The notes under the pieces were generated by a model. The model had not been told where the DNA came from. It searched no databases and worked only from the letters and a program-made list of their open reading frames with translations. Shown one piece after another: positions 35,374 through 43,692 of a stretch of 64,000 nt of DNA. Origin of the DNA: an uncultured Acetatifactor sp. (lineage in GTDB: Bacteria; Bacillota; Clostridia; Lachnospirales; Lachnospiraceae); assembly GCA_947581865.1 (NCBI GenBank), contig CANPWA010000004.1:124001-188000 (forward strand), given 5' to 3'. Each line of letters starts with the position of its first letter. The stretch's first letter is position 1. The position numbers were made by a program, and so were the translations under genes.

Positions 35374-35731
35374 TTTCCTTGTCCTTTCCTGAAAAAAACT
35401 GAATAGTATACATATATTATAATAAAACTTCTTTCACTGCAAATGTTAAAATAATTAAATTTTTGTCAAAAATAAAATAGAGGAATCGCAAAATGTAGCA
35501 AAATGCCCCTTTACAAAAAACTAGATGTTGTAAAATATTCTATAAATGGTATTTTTTAAGGGGTTCCTGCGCCATTCCTTTCTATTGACATCCTCGAATA
35601 TTTTATTTATACTATTATAGCAAAGACCTCTTTCTTTAGAGAAGTTCTGCAGGCAGGACGATACCCCCGTTACAGGGGTTAATTCTGTTGTAATAAACCA
35701 TATAGAAGAATGATAAGTGAGGCGAAAACAT
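35374..35731. other. AT-rich intergenic region
   Basis: About 360 bases between divergent genes. It contains the promoter at 35585-35613 and, in the leader of the next gene, a CCCC-GTTACA-GGGG hairpin near 35666-35679. The part next to the MATE gene is very AT-rich with no further recognised feature. Confidence 0.6.
35585..35613 (+). promoter_or_regulatory. Promoter of the SHOCT-repeat protein gene
   Basis: TTGACA (35585-35590), a 17-base spacer and TATACT (35608-35613). Transcription should start near 35620, leaving a leader of about 110 bases. Confidence 0.75.
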
Positions 35732-37252
35732 ATGGCAAACGTTGTTTTTCAGTGTGACGTAAATAGAGGTTTCCTGAGAAAAATCGACGGAAATGAAAAG
35801 TCCCTCTACCTCGAGATCTCCGATGACATGATTACCGGAAAAGGCATTATTTATCTGGAAAGCAGCCAGCGCGAATATAGCGGTGATATCAATTACGAGA
35901 TAAAATCGATCAAAAAAGTGGAAAAGTCTGTGTATGAGGGATTGGATGCCCTGATCATCTATGTCCGCGTTGCCTCCCTCTACGGTGCACAAAAACTGCA
36001 GGTGCGTCTTCCCGGGCTGCGGGATCTGTCTAAGGCACTGGATATGCTGAGTCAGAACCTTGAATCAAACAACGCTCCGGCTCCTGCACCCGCTCCGACT
36101 CCTGTGGCTCCGGCTCCCGCGCCCGCTCCGGCGGCTGCGGCTCCGACACCCGCTCCTGCACCCGCTCCGACTCCTGTGGCTCCGACTCCCGCGCCCGCTC
36201 CGGCGGCTGCGGCTCCGACACCGGCTCCGGCTCCCGCGGCTGCAGTTCCCGCTCCCGCTTCTGTTATCTCTGTTGAGGAGTATAAGAAGAAACTGGAGAA
36301 ACTGGAGGCGATCTACCAGACCGGCATGATCACGGAGAAGGAATACAAGAGCAGCAAGGCAGAGTATATCAGTGTGCTGAACGGGCTGGATGCCTTCTTT
36401 AACAAAGTAAAAGTCAATCTGCAGTATAATGAGGTAGGATTTCTCTCCGCTGCGGAATTTGAAGAATTTAAAAAGAGTACCATTGATGAGTGCTCTGATC
36501 TGACCTCCGTCTCCAATGAGGTAATGAGGCAGAATCTCAAAAAGCTTTTGATCCTGTATCTGTTTGAGATCATCTCACAGACAGAATACGAGCAGATCTG
36601 CACGGACATCACCAGATCCGTACAATATGTCTCCAGCGATACGGAAGAGATGACTTTAGAGAAGATCGGCAAATGGCCTATCCTCAAGGATTGCGAGATC
36701 ATTTCTGAGGCACAGTATGAGCAGTTTATCAAACTCGTGTCCGATGACACCAAGATCCGGATGAATGAAAGCCTGCCCGTACTGGAGCACAAGCTGATGC
36801 GGCTGAATACGCTCTCCCAGACCTTCCTGTTCACTCCTGAGGAGTTTGCCTCCAAGAAACAGGAGCTTGTGGACGAGATGACCACCGTAGATTTCAGCTC
36901 CGAGGCAAAGATGCGCAGCCAGATCACCTGTATTGTCACTCTCAGAAAATGCGGCTGGATCAGCGATACGGAATATCAGGGAAAGAAAAACGAGATCATT
37001 GGCGCTGTGGAACAGAACGATGACATTGTCGCAAGACTGCAGCTGTTCCGTATGCTGACCAACATTGAATTTCTGACCGAAGATGAATACAGAAACTTCG
37101 AGAGCAAGGTTGTGGATGATATCTTCCAGCCATACAGTGATATCAGCGAGCTTCAGAAGAAAGCACAAAACCTTATGAAGCTCAAAGACGCCGCTATTAT
37201 TTCCGAGGATGATTTTAATACTTACAAAAAGAAACTTCTTTCTCTTTCCTAA
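35732..37252 (+). CDS. PH-like N-domain, Ala/Pro linker and eight SHOCT-like repeats
   Basis: 506 residues from the ATG at 35732 (preceded by GTGAGGCG; a GTG five codons upstream is less likely). Residues 1-112 form a beta-rich domain ending in a helix (for example INYEIKSIKKVEKSVYEGLD), similar in outline to bacterial PH domains. A low-complexity Ala/Pro linker spans about 115-177. The rest is helical and contains eight copies of a SHOCT-like signature, hydrophobic-[IL]-[ST]-x-x-[EQD]-[YF], at about 199, 237, 280, 323, 366, 409, 447 and 489, spaced 38-43 residues (for example GMITEKEYKSSKAEYIS, IISEAQYEQFIKLVS). SHOCT modules usually occur once at a protein's end; such an array is unusual. 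No signal peptide or membrane helix. Function unknown. Confidence 0.85.
   Translation: MANVVFQCDVNRGFLRKIDGNEKSLYLEISDDMITGKGIIYLESSQREYSGDINYEIKSIKKVEKSVYEGLDALIIYVRVASLYGAQKLQVRLPGLRDLSKALDMLSQNLESNNAPAPAPAPTPVAPAPAPAPAAAAPTPAPAPAPTPVAPTPAPAPAAAAPTPAPAPAAAVPAPASVISVEEYKKKLEKLEAIYQTGMITEKEYKSSKAEYISVLNGLDAFFNKVKVNLQYNEVGFLSAAEFEEFKKSTIDECSDLTSVSNEVMRQNLKKLLILYLFEIISQTEYEQICTDITRSVQYVSSDTEEMTLEKIGKWPILKDCEIISEAQYEQFIKLVSDDTKIRMNESLPVLEHKLMRLNTLSQTFLFTPEEFASKKQELVDEMTTVDFSSEAKMRSQITCIVTLRKCGWISDTEYQGKKNEIIGAVEQNDDIVARLQLFRMLTNIEFLTEDEYRNFESKVVDDIFQPYSDISELQKKAQNLMKLKDAAIISEDDFNTYKKKLLSLS
36069..36261 (+). repeat. Ala/Pro-coding low-complexity repeat
   Basis: Imperfect tandem copies of a GCTCCGGCTCCCGC-like unit encode the APAPAPTPVAP-type linker. 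Two longer blocks (around 36082-36160 and 36160-36220) are near duplicates, so linker length may vary between strains. Confidence 0.75.
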
Positions 37253-37365
37253 ATTTCCCTTAGGGCAACAAAAGAAATACAAGGAAAGTCATAAGAAAAA
37301 GGGAGTGTTGCAAAATAACTAATTTATAGTTATGGAGCGATGCTCCCTCTCTTTTGTGAACAGCA

Positions 37366-37403
37366 ACAGGGACAAAATCTCTTTTTGTGGATTTTGTCCC
37401 TGT
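37366..37403 (+). terminator. Hairpin in the IS left end
   Basis: ACAGGGACAAAATC (37366-37379) pairs perfectly with GATTTTGTCCCTGT (37390-37403), followed by TTTTTGG. Just outside it lie two more palindromes, ATAACTA/TAGTTAT and GGAGC-GAT-GCTCC. The same trio is repeated in the second copy. It probably insulates the element from outside transcription. Confidence 0.65.
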
Positions 37404-37444
37404 TTTTGGCGTACTTTAATAAACTCTGCACTTTTTTCTATTTC

Positions 37445-38540
37445 CTATGCGGTCTTTATGGTAAACAGATGGCTTCCCAGTCTGTCATTCTGTATCTTCG
37501 CGTGCAGCTTGTTGAGATTGTAGCCCATACACAGCAGAAGCATCTCCAGTTTTACTTTTGTTTTCCCTCGCAGCAAAAATCTCTGGAACTCATAATCATT
37601 TTTCAGTACACCAAAGCTCCCTCCACCTGGATCGAGCGGTTCATACGGTATTGGATCCCCTTTTCGCTCAAGATGTTCTCATAGGGCTCCTGACGTTTTT
37701 CTATAAAGCTTTTAGAAACATACAGCCGTTTGTTTCCTTTCGCCTTTGTACAGGCTTCTTTATAGGAGCAGCCGCTGCAATCCTCACATTCATACACCGT
37801 TACTTCTGACTCATAGCCGCTTTTGCTTCTCTGTTTCTTTTTGCCCACTGCCATAAGCCGCTTCCCGGCATGGCAGGTATAACAGTCGCTGCTTTCATCA
37901 TATCCCATGTTCTCCCGTTTGCTGATGTCCTTCTTAAAACTCCGTTTCTTCCATGTCTCATAGGTCTGAGGCTTGATATAGGGTGTCTGTTCCTTTTCCC
38001 GCAGATAGCTGTAACCTTCTTCGCTTTCATACCCGGAATCCGCAGTTACGCTGGGATAGCGGAATCTAAGTTTTTCTTCCATATGCTTCAAGAACGGCAC
38101 CAGAGTCCATACATCATTCCTGTCCTGGAAGATGTCAGCCGCAACGATATATTCACTGTCCACACCGATCTGCACATTGTACCCGGGCTTTAGCTGAGCA
38201 TTCCTCATGTGGTCATCCTTCATGTGCATAAAGGTGGCATCCACATCCGTTTTGGAATAATTGTTCCGGTCCCCGAAACGGCAATGGTGCTGTGGTCCGG
38301 CGCTTTCTGTCCAGCCAGGAGCCATAGGAAGTTGATATCCCTCCTGCATGCACTCTCGATCTTTCTGGAAGAGTAGATGTTTTGTGAGCAGGCGTAGGTC
38401 AGTATCTTGAACATGGTCTTAGGATCCACTGCGGGATTTCTGCCTTTGGCAGAGTAAGCCTGGTACAGCAAAGTGTAATCCAATTCCTCCAATTCGTGGC
38501 TCAGCAGTCGGACAGCATCATCTTCAGGAACCAGCCCTTT
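37445..38540 (-). pseudogene. IS1182-family transposase, decayed copy 1
   Basis: The N-terminal part (GLVPEDDAVRLLSHELEELD to LLAGQKAPDHSTIA) has the DUF772 layout of IS1182 transposases. It then breaks: an internal deletion with frame change joins it to FGDRNNYSKTDVDATFMHMK. The middle part runs to SIQVEGA, where a second frameshift leads into KNDYEFQRFLLRGKTKVKLE and ends at 37445. The true 5' end is missing: at about 38540 the sequence changes to unrelated DNA carrying the ATPase promoter. The element cannot make transposase. Confidence 0.85.
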
Positions 38541-38565
38541 TTTGTAAACACTTTTCTGCGTTCCC

Positions 38566-38594
38566 TTGATAATCTCCGCGGGAGCTGTTATACT
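38566..38594 (+). promoter_or_regulatory. Promoter of the DUF4143 ATPase gene
   Basis: TTGATA (38566-38571), 17 bases, TATACT (38589-38594). It lies in the short non-IS stretch between the truncated transposase and the ATPase gene. A GTCGC-TC-GCGAC hairpin follows in the leader. Confidence 0.7.
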
Positions 38595-38641
38595 ATACAT
38601 GAAAGTAGCGTCGCTCGCGACGTAAATTCGAGGTGAAAGGT

Positions 38642-39916
38642 ATGATAAGCAGAGATTTCTATCTGGAACGCATCGTCCATAAAATGTGGAATGGGGAAAT
38701 CAAAGTCATCACCGGTATCCGGCGGTGCGGGAAATCCGTATTGCTTTTTGAGCTGTTTTATCAATATCTTCTGGATCACGGCGTCAGTGAGGAACAAATC
38801 GTCAAAATTGAGCTGGACCAGCGCCGGTATTACAAGTATCGGAATCCCATTGTACTATGCGAATATGTAGAATCCATCGTTACGGCAGACAGCGAAAAGC
38901 AGTTTTATCTTTTTATCGATGAGGTGCAGTTGACCGGCAAGGTGATCGACCAAGAAAACGGCGGTATCGAGGTCACGATCTACGATATGCTCAACGAGCT
39001 GAAAGCCTATAAGAATCTGGATGTTTACGTCACCGGAAGCAATTCCAAGGGGCTTTCCAGCGATATTGCTACAGAATTTCGCGGCAGAGCGTCGCAGATT
39101 CATGTCTATCCGCTGTCCTTCCAAGAATATTATTCGGCGGTGGGCGGCGATGAGCGGCAGGCGCTGGAGCAGTATATGCTTTACGGCGGTTTGCCCAGGA
39201 TCACCGCGCTGTCGGATGAAAAGGACAAAAAGGAATACCTCACAAACCTTTACCGGGAACTGTATATCAAGGACATTGTAGAGCGGAACGGGATTGAGCG
39301 GGAGGATCTGCTGAATGACATCTTGGATTTTCTCGCTTCTCAAATCAGCTCTCTGACGAATCCCACCAACATTGCCAATGCCCTTGGCAGCATGAAAAAT
39401 GAAAAGGTTAATCCCACGCTGGTTTCTAATTATGTGCAGCATAGCATGGACTCGTTCCTGATCTCTCAAGCGCGGAGATATGACGTAAAAGGAAAAACCT
39501 ATTTCAAATTCCCCAGCAAGTATTATTATACCGACACGGGGCTGCGAAATGCCAGACTGAATTACAGGCAATATGACCCCGGCCATTTGATGGAAAACAT
39601 CATCTACAATGAGCTTCTGCGTCGAGGCTACTCTGTGGATATAGGCGTGGTGACCGACCGTTCCAATGGGCAAAACGTGCAAAAGGAAATTGATTTTGTC
39701 GTCAACGATGCCGATAAACGGATTTATATTCAATCTGCTTTCCGCATGGATACGGAAAACAAGGCGGACGCGGAAATCGGCTCCTTGCTACTGACGAAGG
39801 ACTTTTTCAAGAAAATTGTCATCCGTCTGGATATTCCACACAACTACTATGACGACAACGGGATTTTCCATTGTAACCTGCTTGATTTCTTATTGGAACG
39901 GTGTGAACTGTTCTGA
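38642..39916 (+). CDS. AAA ATPase with DUF4143 (putative cargo of the element)
   Basis: 424 residues. Walker A is VITGIRRCGKSVLLFELF, Walker B is YLFIDEVQLTG, and VYVTGSNSKGLSSDIATEFR fits sensor 1. The C-terminal DUF4143 part contains KYYYTDTGLRNARLNYRQ, ENIIYNELLRRGYSVDIGVV and KEIDFVVNDADKRIYIQSAF, a nuclease-like PD-(D/E)XK remnant seen in these ATPases. Such proteins are common accessory genes of gut bacteria; their cellular role is not established. ATG 38642 follows GAGGTGAAAGG; a GTG three codons earlier is possible. The gene is intact although its flanks are decayed. Confidence 0.9.
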   Translation: MISRDFYLERIVHKMWNGEIKVITGIRRCGKSVLLFELFYQYLLDHGVSEEQIVKIELDQRRYYKYRNPIVLCEYVESIVTADSEKQFYLFIDEVQLTGKVIDQENGGIEVTIYDMLNELKAYKNLDVYVTGSNSKGLSSDIATEFRGRASQIHVYPLSFQEYYSAVGGDERQALEQYMLYGGLPRITALSDEKDKKEYLTNLYRELYIKDIVERNGIEREDLLNDILDFLASQISSLTNPTNIANALGSMKNEKVNPTLVSNYVQHSMDSFLISQARRYDVKGKTYFKFPSKYYYTDTGLRNARLNYRQYDPGHLMENIIYNELLRRGYSVDIGVVTDRSNGQNVQKEIDFVVNDADKRIYIQSAFRMDTENKADAEIGSLLLTKDFFKKIVIRLDIPHNYYDDNGIFHCNLLDFLLERCELF

Positions 39917-39942
39917 GCAAACCTCATTCTTTATATGTACGG

Positions 39943-40434
39943 GGGAGTGTTGCAAAATAACTAATTTATAGTTATGGAGCGATGCTCCCTCTCTTTTGTG
40001 AACAGCAACAGGGACAAAATCTCTTTTTGTGGATTTTGTCCCTGTTTTTGGCGTACTTTAATAAACTCTGCACTTTTTTCTATTTCCTATGCGGTCTTTA
40101 TGGTTCACTTCCATGTCTCATAGGTCTGAGGCTTGATATAGGGTGTCTGTTCCTTTTCCCGCAGATAGCTGTAACCTTCTTCGCTTTCATACCCGGAATC
40201 TCGTGGCTCAGCAGTCGGACAGCATCATCTTCAGGAACCAGCCCTTCCAAACTTAACGGTAAAACCAGTTGATAAGTTTGCCCAGGTTCGGTATAATTTT
40301 TGTTGTATTTTAAGTTACTCGTCATAACTTATTATACCATGAATGGCAGGTTCTTCGGAACCTGCTTTTCTGTTTTCCAACATAAAAAGGGAGCTGCTGC
40401 TCCATAGATTACTCATCTATTTTGCAACAGCCCC
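39943..40434. mobile_element. Internally deleted, MITE-like copy 2 of the same IS
   Basis: About 160 bases at the left (from GGGAGTGTTGCAAAATAA) are essentially identical to copy 1. They are followed by two short blocks matching copy 1 at about 37949-38041 and 38495-38541, joined by deletions, and then an intact right end absent from copy 1. The start of a transposase (TSNLKYNKNYTEPGQTYQL) and its ribosome site survive near 40325 but the frame is truncated. The right end carries a UUCG-loop terminator, GCAGGTTC-TTCG-GAACCTGC, at 40346-40365. Confidence 0.8.
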
Positions 40435-40440
40435 TTTTTC

Positions 40441-40500
40441 CTATGGCTTTCCTCTTTTTCTTATGGCTTTCCTCTTTTTCTTATGGCTTTCCTCTTCTTC
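40441..40500. repeat. Three tandem 20-base repeats at the element's right edge
   Basis: A unit close to TTATGGCTTTCCTCTTTTTC occurs three times without spacing. The first copy forms part of the outer inverted repeat of the mobile element. The array is the 3' flank of yqeY on the minus strand. Confidence 0.85.
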
Positions 40501-40514
40501 TCATCTTTCCTGCA

Positions 40515-40952
40515 TTATTTTGTGAGCTCAGCGACTACCTGATTGATGATCTTTCCGTCCGCCTTGCCCTTTAACTGTGCCATGACCTCTTTCATGATCT
40601 TCCCCTTATCCTTAGTAGCCAGCACATCCGCAAACTTCTCCTGTAAAATTGCCCTGACCTCCTCCGCAGACAGCAATTTGGGCGCAAATTCACTCATGAT
40701 CGCATAGCGCTGTCTGTATTCCTCCAGAAGATCCGTTCTGTCGGCAGGGCAGGTGTCAATCTGTTCCTTTACGGTTTTGATCTCCTTCAGGATAGCCTGA
40801 TCCGCCATATCATCGGGAATATTCTCCCGGCATCCCGCATCAATTCCGGCTTTCTTCACAGCCGACACAAGAGAAGCAATCGCATCCTTTTTGAATTTGT
40901 CCTTCTCCTTCATGGCTGCGATCATCGCATCCTGTAACTCTTTCAGTTTCAT
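40515..40952 (-). CDS. GatB/YqeY-domain protein
   Basis: 145 residues. The helical YqeY fold is recognisable from MKLKELQDAMIAAMKEKDKF, EEYRQRYAIMSEFAPKLLS and the C-terminal MKEVMAQLKGKADGKIINQV. The same domain forms the tail of GatB in the Glu-tRNA(Gln) amidotransferase, but stand-alone members have no settled role. The ATG at 40952 follows AGGAGGATTTGAAA; a TTG two codons upstream is not needed. It lies 23 bases behind the COG3044 ATPase. Confidence 0.9.
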   Translation of the reverse strand: MKLKELQDAMIAAMKEKDKFKKDAIASLVSAVKKAGIDAGCRENIPDDMADQAILKEIKTVKEQIDTCPADRTDLLEEYRQRYAIMSEFAPKLLSAEEVRAILQEKFADVLATKDKGKIMKEVMAQLKGKADGKIINQVVAELTK

Positions 40953-40975
40953 TTTCAAATCCTCCTTTTTATCCG

Positions 40976-42676
40976 TTAAAATTTTAGCCCTCTGTATCTT
41001 GCGACGCAGGCGATCACCTCCTGCTTTCTGGGACGGGCCAGCGATGCGGCGACCTCTCCCCGGGCTCCAAACAACATTTCCAGCCCTCTTTCGTCCAAAA
41101 GTTTCTCCAGGGCATCCACCGCCTCTGTCATCGTGTTTTGCCCGTCAAACCCGGACGTCAGAAGTTCTTTCAGAATATATCCCAGTGCTCTTGTCTGTTC
41201 TTCATCCTTTAACTGCTCCAGCCCGCGGAGCACCACCGTATTTTTGGAGACGGACACCTCATCCTTACCGAATGTCTTGATCTTAATCCTCTCCTCTCCC
41301 AGAAGACGCCGATCCTGCTTTGCCCTTCCAAGCCCATGACAGGAAGGGAATACGCTCCGCACTGTCTCAAACACGGCAAACTCCTGCGCCGCTTTTTTCG
41401 CCTTCTCTGTGATATCCATGGGGACATACTCCTTCATCTGAATGATCGTGTCTGCCACATGGAAATAGGATCCGCAGCTTCCCGCTACCAAAATGGTAGA
41501 GACACCCAGATCATCATACAGACTGTTGACCCGCTCTATAAAGGGTGTGATGGGTTCCTCTCCGTCACTCACCACCTGCTGCATCAGGCGGTCCCGGATC
41601 ATAAAGTTTGTCGCGGAAGTATCCTCGTCCATCAAAAGCAGCCTGCTGCCGCTCTCCACCGCCTCCATCAGACATGCCGCCTGGGAAGTGCTGCCACTGG
41701 CATCTTCCGTGTAAAAATGCTCCGTGTCCTTACCGTTTGGCAGGTGGCGTATAAACGGCGATATATCCACATTACTGATGCTCCTTCCGTCCTCTGCACG
41801 GAGTTTCACCGCACTCTCGTCCGTGATCACCAGTTCCCTCCCGTCGCCGGGAATATGATTATACACACCGTCCTGAATCGCCTGCAATACCGTAGATTTT
41901 CCGTGATATCCGCCGCCCACGAGCAACGTGATCCCCTTTCGGATCCCCATGCCGCTGACCGCTCCCCTGTGGGGAAGATTGAACGTAACACGCAGAGAAT
42001 CCGGCGAGCGAAATGGCACCGCATCTTTAAAAGGCTTATCCGACACTCCGCTCTGTCTGGGAAGAATGGATCCGTCTGCCAAAAAAGCACAGAGCCCGTT
42101 TTGCTCTAACAGCGCCCTGACCGCCTGCTGATCCTCACAAAGTTCGATCGCCTCCCGTAAGGCTTTCTTGTCAACGCGGGCATAAAACAGACTTTTCCGC
42201 ACACAGTCCGGCAGGATCCGAAACAGAATCTTTGCCAGCTCCCCCGCATTCACGGAGCGTCCGTTGGCGGGAAAGCCCACCTCGAACCGCATGATCACCG
42301 CCCGATCGTCCACCCGGCATGCCGTCCGCTCCAGCACCTCCTGACCGCAGTGGGATACTGCAAGCAGCCCGCTCTTGCCGGAGCCCTTCGCCTGAAAGCT
42401 CCCCTCCCTGAGGCAGGCGCCAAACTGCCTGGTCAGCCAGTCCTGCAGAGTGATCCGCTTCTCTTTTTCCTCATAATACTCCGCGGGAAATCCGGCTTTC
42501 ACCATGGGTACCTGAACCGAAACCCGGGAGGGCGCCGCAAAGGGGTCTCCCTGCACATGATCGACGGACAAAACGTAATCTCCAAAATCATACGCGCCCT
42601 TCAAATCCTTATATGCGGGATACCCCCTGTGATCGATCGCCTTCAGCTGTCTGTCCAACTCATTTGCACTCTTCAT
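40976..42676 (-). CDS. Predicted ABC-class ATPase (COG3044 family)
   Basis: 566 residues. The family is recognisable from the N-terminal IDHRGYPAYKDLKGAYDFG, the P-loop GITLLVGGGYHGKSTVLQAI and the Walker B-like SRLLLMDEDTSATNFMIRD, followed by VSTILVAGSCGSYFHVADTI. The family's biochemical role is unknown; an ATPase function in the cytosol is supported by the motifs. ATG 42676 with AGAGAGGA upstream is chosen over a TTG at 42733. Confidence 0.88.
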   Translation of the reverse strand: MKSANELDRQLKAIDHRGYPAYKDLKGAYDFGDYVLSVDHVQGDPFAAPSRVSVQVPMVKAGFPAEYYEEKEKRITLQDWLTRQFGACLREGSFQAKGSGKSGLLAVSHCGQEVLERTACRVDDRAVIMRFEVGFPANGRSVNAGELAKILFRILPDCVRKSLFYARVDKKALREAIELCEDQQAVRALLEQNGLCAFLADGSILPRQSGVSDKPFKDAVPFRSPDSLRVTFNLPHRGAVSGMGIRKGITLLVGGGYHGKSTVLQAIQDGVYNHIPGDGRELVITDESAVKLRAEDGRSISNVDISPFIRHLPNGKDTEHFYTEDASGSTSQAACLMEAVESGSRLLLMDEDTSATNFMIRDRLMQQVVSDGEEPITPFIERVNSLYDDLGVSTILVAGSCGSYFHVADTIIQMKEYVPMDITEKAKKAAQEFAVFETVRSVFPSCHGLGRAKQDRRLLGEERIKIKTFGKDEVSVSKNTVVLRGLEQLKDEEQTRALGYILKELLTSGFDGQNTMTEAVDALEKLLDERGLEMLFGARGEVAASLARPRKQEVIACVARYRGLKF

Positions 42677-42869
42677 ATCCGTCTTTGTTCCTCTCTTTGC
42701 TCCCTCACTCCCACTTTTCCCGCAGCCGCTCAAACAGTCCGCAGCCGCGCTCCATACAGGGCTTAAGCGCCGTTTACAGATATTATACTCTTAAATGCGA
42801 AAACTGAAAAGCAAAAGTTTAAAAGCAGACTTTTCCTTCTAAAAAACCTTCTAAAAATAAAACCGTATC

Positions 42870-42898
42870 TTTACAAACGAAATTTTGTATTTTAATAT
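42870..42898 (+). promoter_or_regulatory. Promoter of the AIM24-family gene
   Basis: TTTACA (42870-42875), a 17-base spacer and TAATAT (42893-42898), about 35 bases before the start codon. Confidence 0.6.
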
Positions 42899-42932
42899 AG
42901 ATTTATCAGAAAATACTAAGGAGGATCCTGTT

Positions 42933-43613
42933 ATGAAATACTCTATTGAAGGCGAGCCCCTTCCCGTGGTCATCTGTGACCTTGAGGACGGCGAGACAAT
43001 GATCACCGAAAGCGGAGCAATGTCTTGGATGAGCCCCAACATGAAGATGGAGACTTCCTCCGGCGGCGGCATCGGCAAAATGATCGGTCGTGCTTTCTCC
43101 GGCGAGAGCCTGTTCGTAAACCACTATACCCCTCAGGGCGGTCCGGGACAGATTGCATTTGCGTCCAGCTTCCCCGGTTCCATCCGGGCATTCATGGTTG
43201 CTCCCGGTCAGGACATCGTGGCACAGAAATCCGCGTTTCTTGCTTCCACCACAGGCGTTGAACTCTCCACCTTCTTCCAGAAGCGTGTGGGCAGCGCATT
43301 GTTCGGCGGCGAAGGCTTCATCATGCAGAAACTTTCCGGAAACGGTATTGTGTTCCTGGAGTTTGACGGCTATGTAAAAGAATACGAGCTCACCCAGGGT
43401 CAGAAAATGATCATCGACACCGGATACCTGGCTGCCATGAGCTCCTCCTGCTCCGTGGATATCCAGACCGTGCCCGGCGTAAAGAACATGCTCTTCGGCG
43501 GCGAGGGGCTGTTCAATACCGTCATCACCGGTCCCGGCAAGGTGTATCTCCAGAGCATGCCGGTGGCACAGCTTGCCGGAGCGATCCGTCCCTTCATTCC
43601 CACCGGAAAATAA
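42933..43613 (+). CDS. AIM24/TIGR00266-family protein
   Basis: 226 residues, all beta-strand-like with many Gly: SIEGEPLPVVICDLEDGETM, SGAMSWMSPNMKMETSSGGG and FAVFE-type repeats ending in IIDTGYLAAM. This matches the TIGR00266/AIM24 family, a conserved single-domain fold of unknown biochemical role. The ribosome binding site TAAGGAGGATCCTGTT is nearly ideal, so expression is probably high. It stands alone, with its own promoter and terminator. Confidence 0.9.
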   Translation: MKYSIEGEPLPVVICDLEDGETMITESGAMSWMSPNMKMETSSGGGIGKMIGRAFSGESLFVNHYTPQGGPGQIAFASSFPGSIRAFMVAPGQDIVAQKSAFLASTTGVELSTFFQKRVGSALFGGEGFIMQKLSGNGIVFLEFDGYVKEYELTQGQKMIIDTGYLAAMSSSCSVDIQTVPGVKNMLFGGEGLFNTVITGPGKVYLQSMPVAQLAGAIRPFIPTGK

Positions 43614-43640
43614 GAGGGCGCCCTGTTCCTGCAGACAAAG

Positions 43641-43690
43641 AGACCGCTTCCCCGGATTACCCGATAGGAAGCGGTCTTTCTTTCTCTTTG
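43641..43690 (+). terminator. Rho-independent terminator after the AIM24-family gene
   Basis: AGACCGCTTCC (43641-43651) pairs with GGAAGCGGTCT (43667-43677), followed by TTCTTTCTCTTTG. It abuts the end of the convergent pectate lyase gene. Confidence 0.85.
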
Positions 43691-43692
43691 CC

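Larger units (their letters stand above)
37282..40453. mobile_element. Composite-like element: two IS1182-type remnants around an AAA ATPase gene
   Basis: The outer ends are 36-base imperfect inverted repeats (37282-37317 and 40418-40453, four mismatches), both containing AAAAAGGG and TGTTGCAAAATA. Inside are a decayed transposase copy, the DUF4143 ATPase gene with its own promoter, and a second, internally deleted copy in the same orientation. Only the left end of copy 1 and the right end of copy 2 carry the extended repeat, so the 3.2-kb interval may have behaved as one unit. No target duplication was seen. Confidence 0.65.

Noticed and set aside
34223..35392. Long forward open frame of 389 codons opposite the MATE pseudogene
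   Set aside because: It is the antisense of the MATE gene: composition rich in His, Arg and Gln, no ribosome site and no family resemblance.
37603..38349. Separate intact transposase gene
   Set aside because: The stretch is the middle part of an IS1182-type transposase that needs frame changes at both ends, so it is part of the pseudogene.
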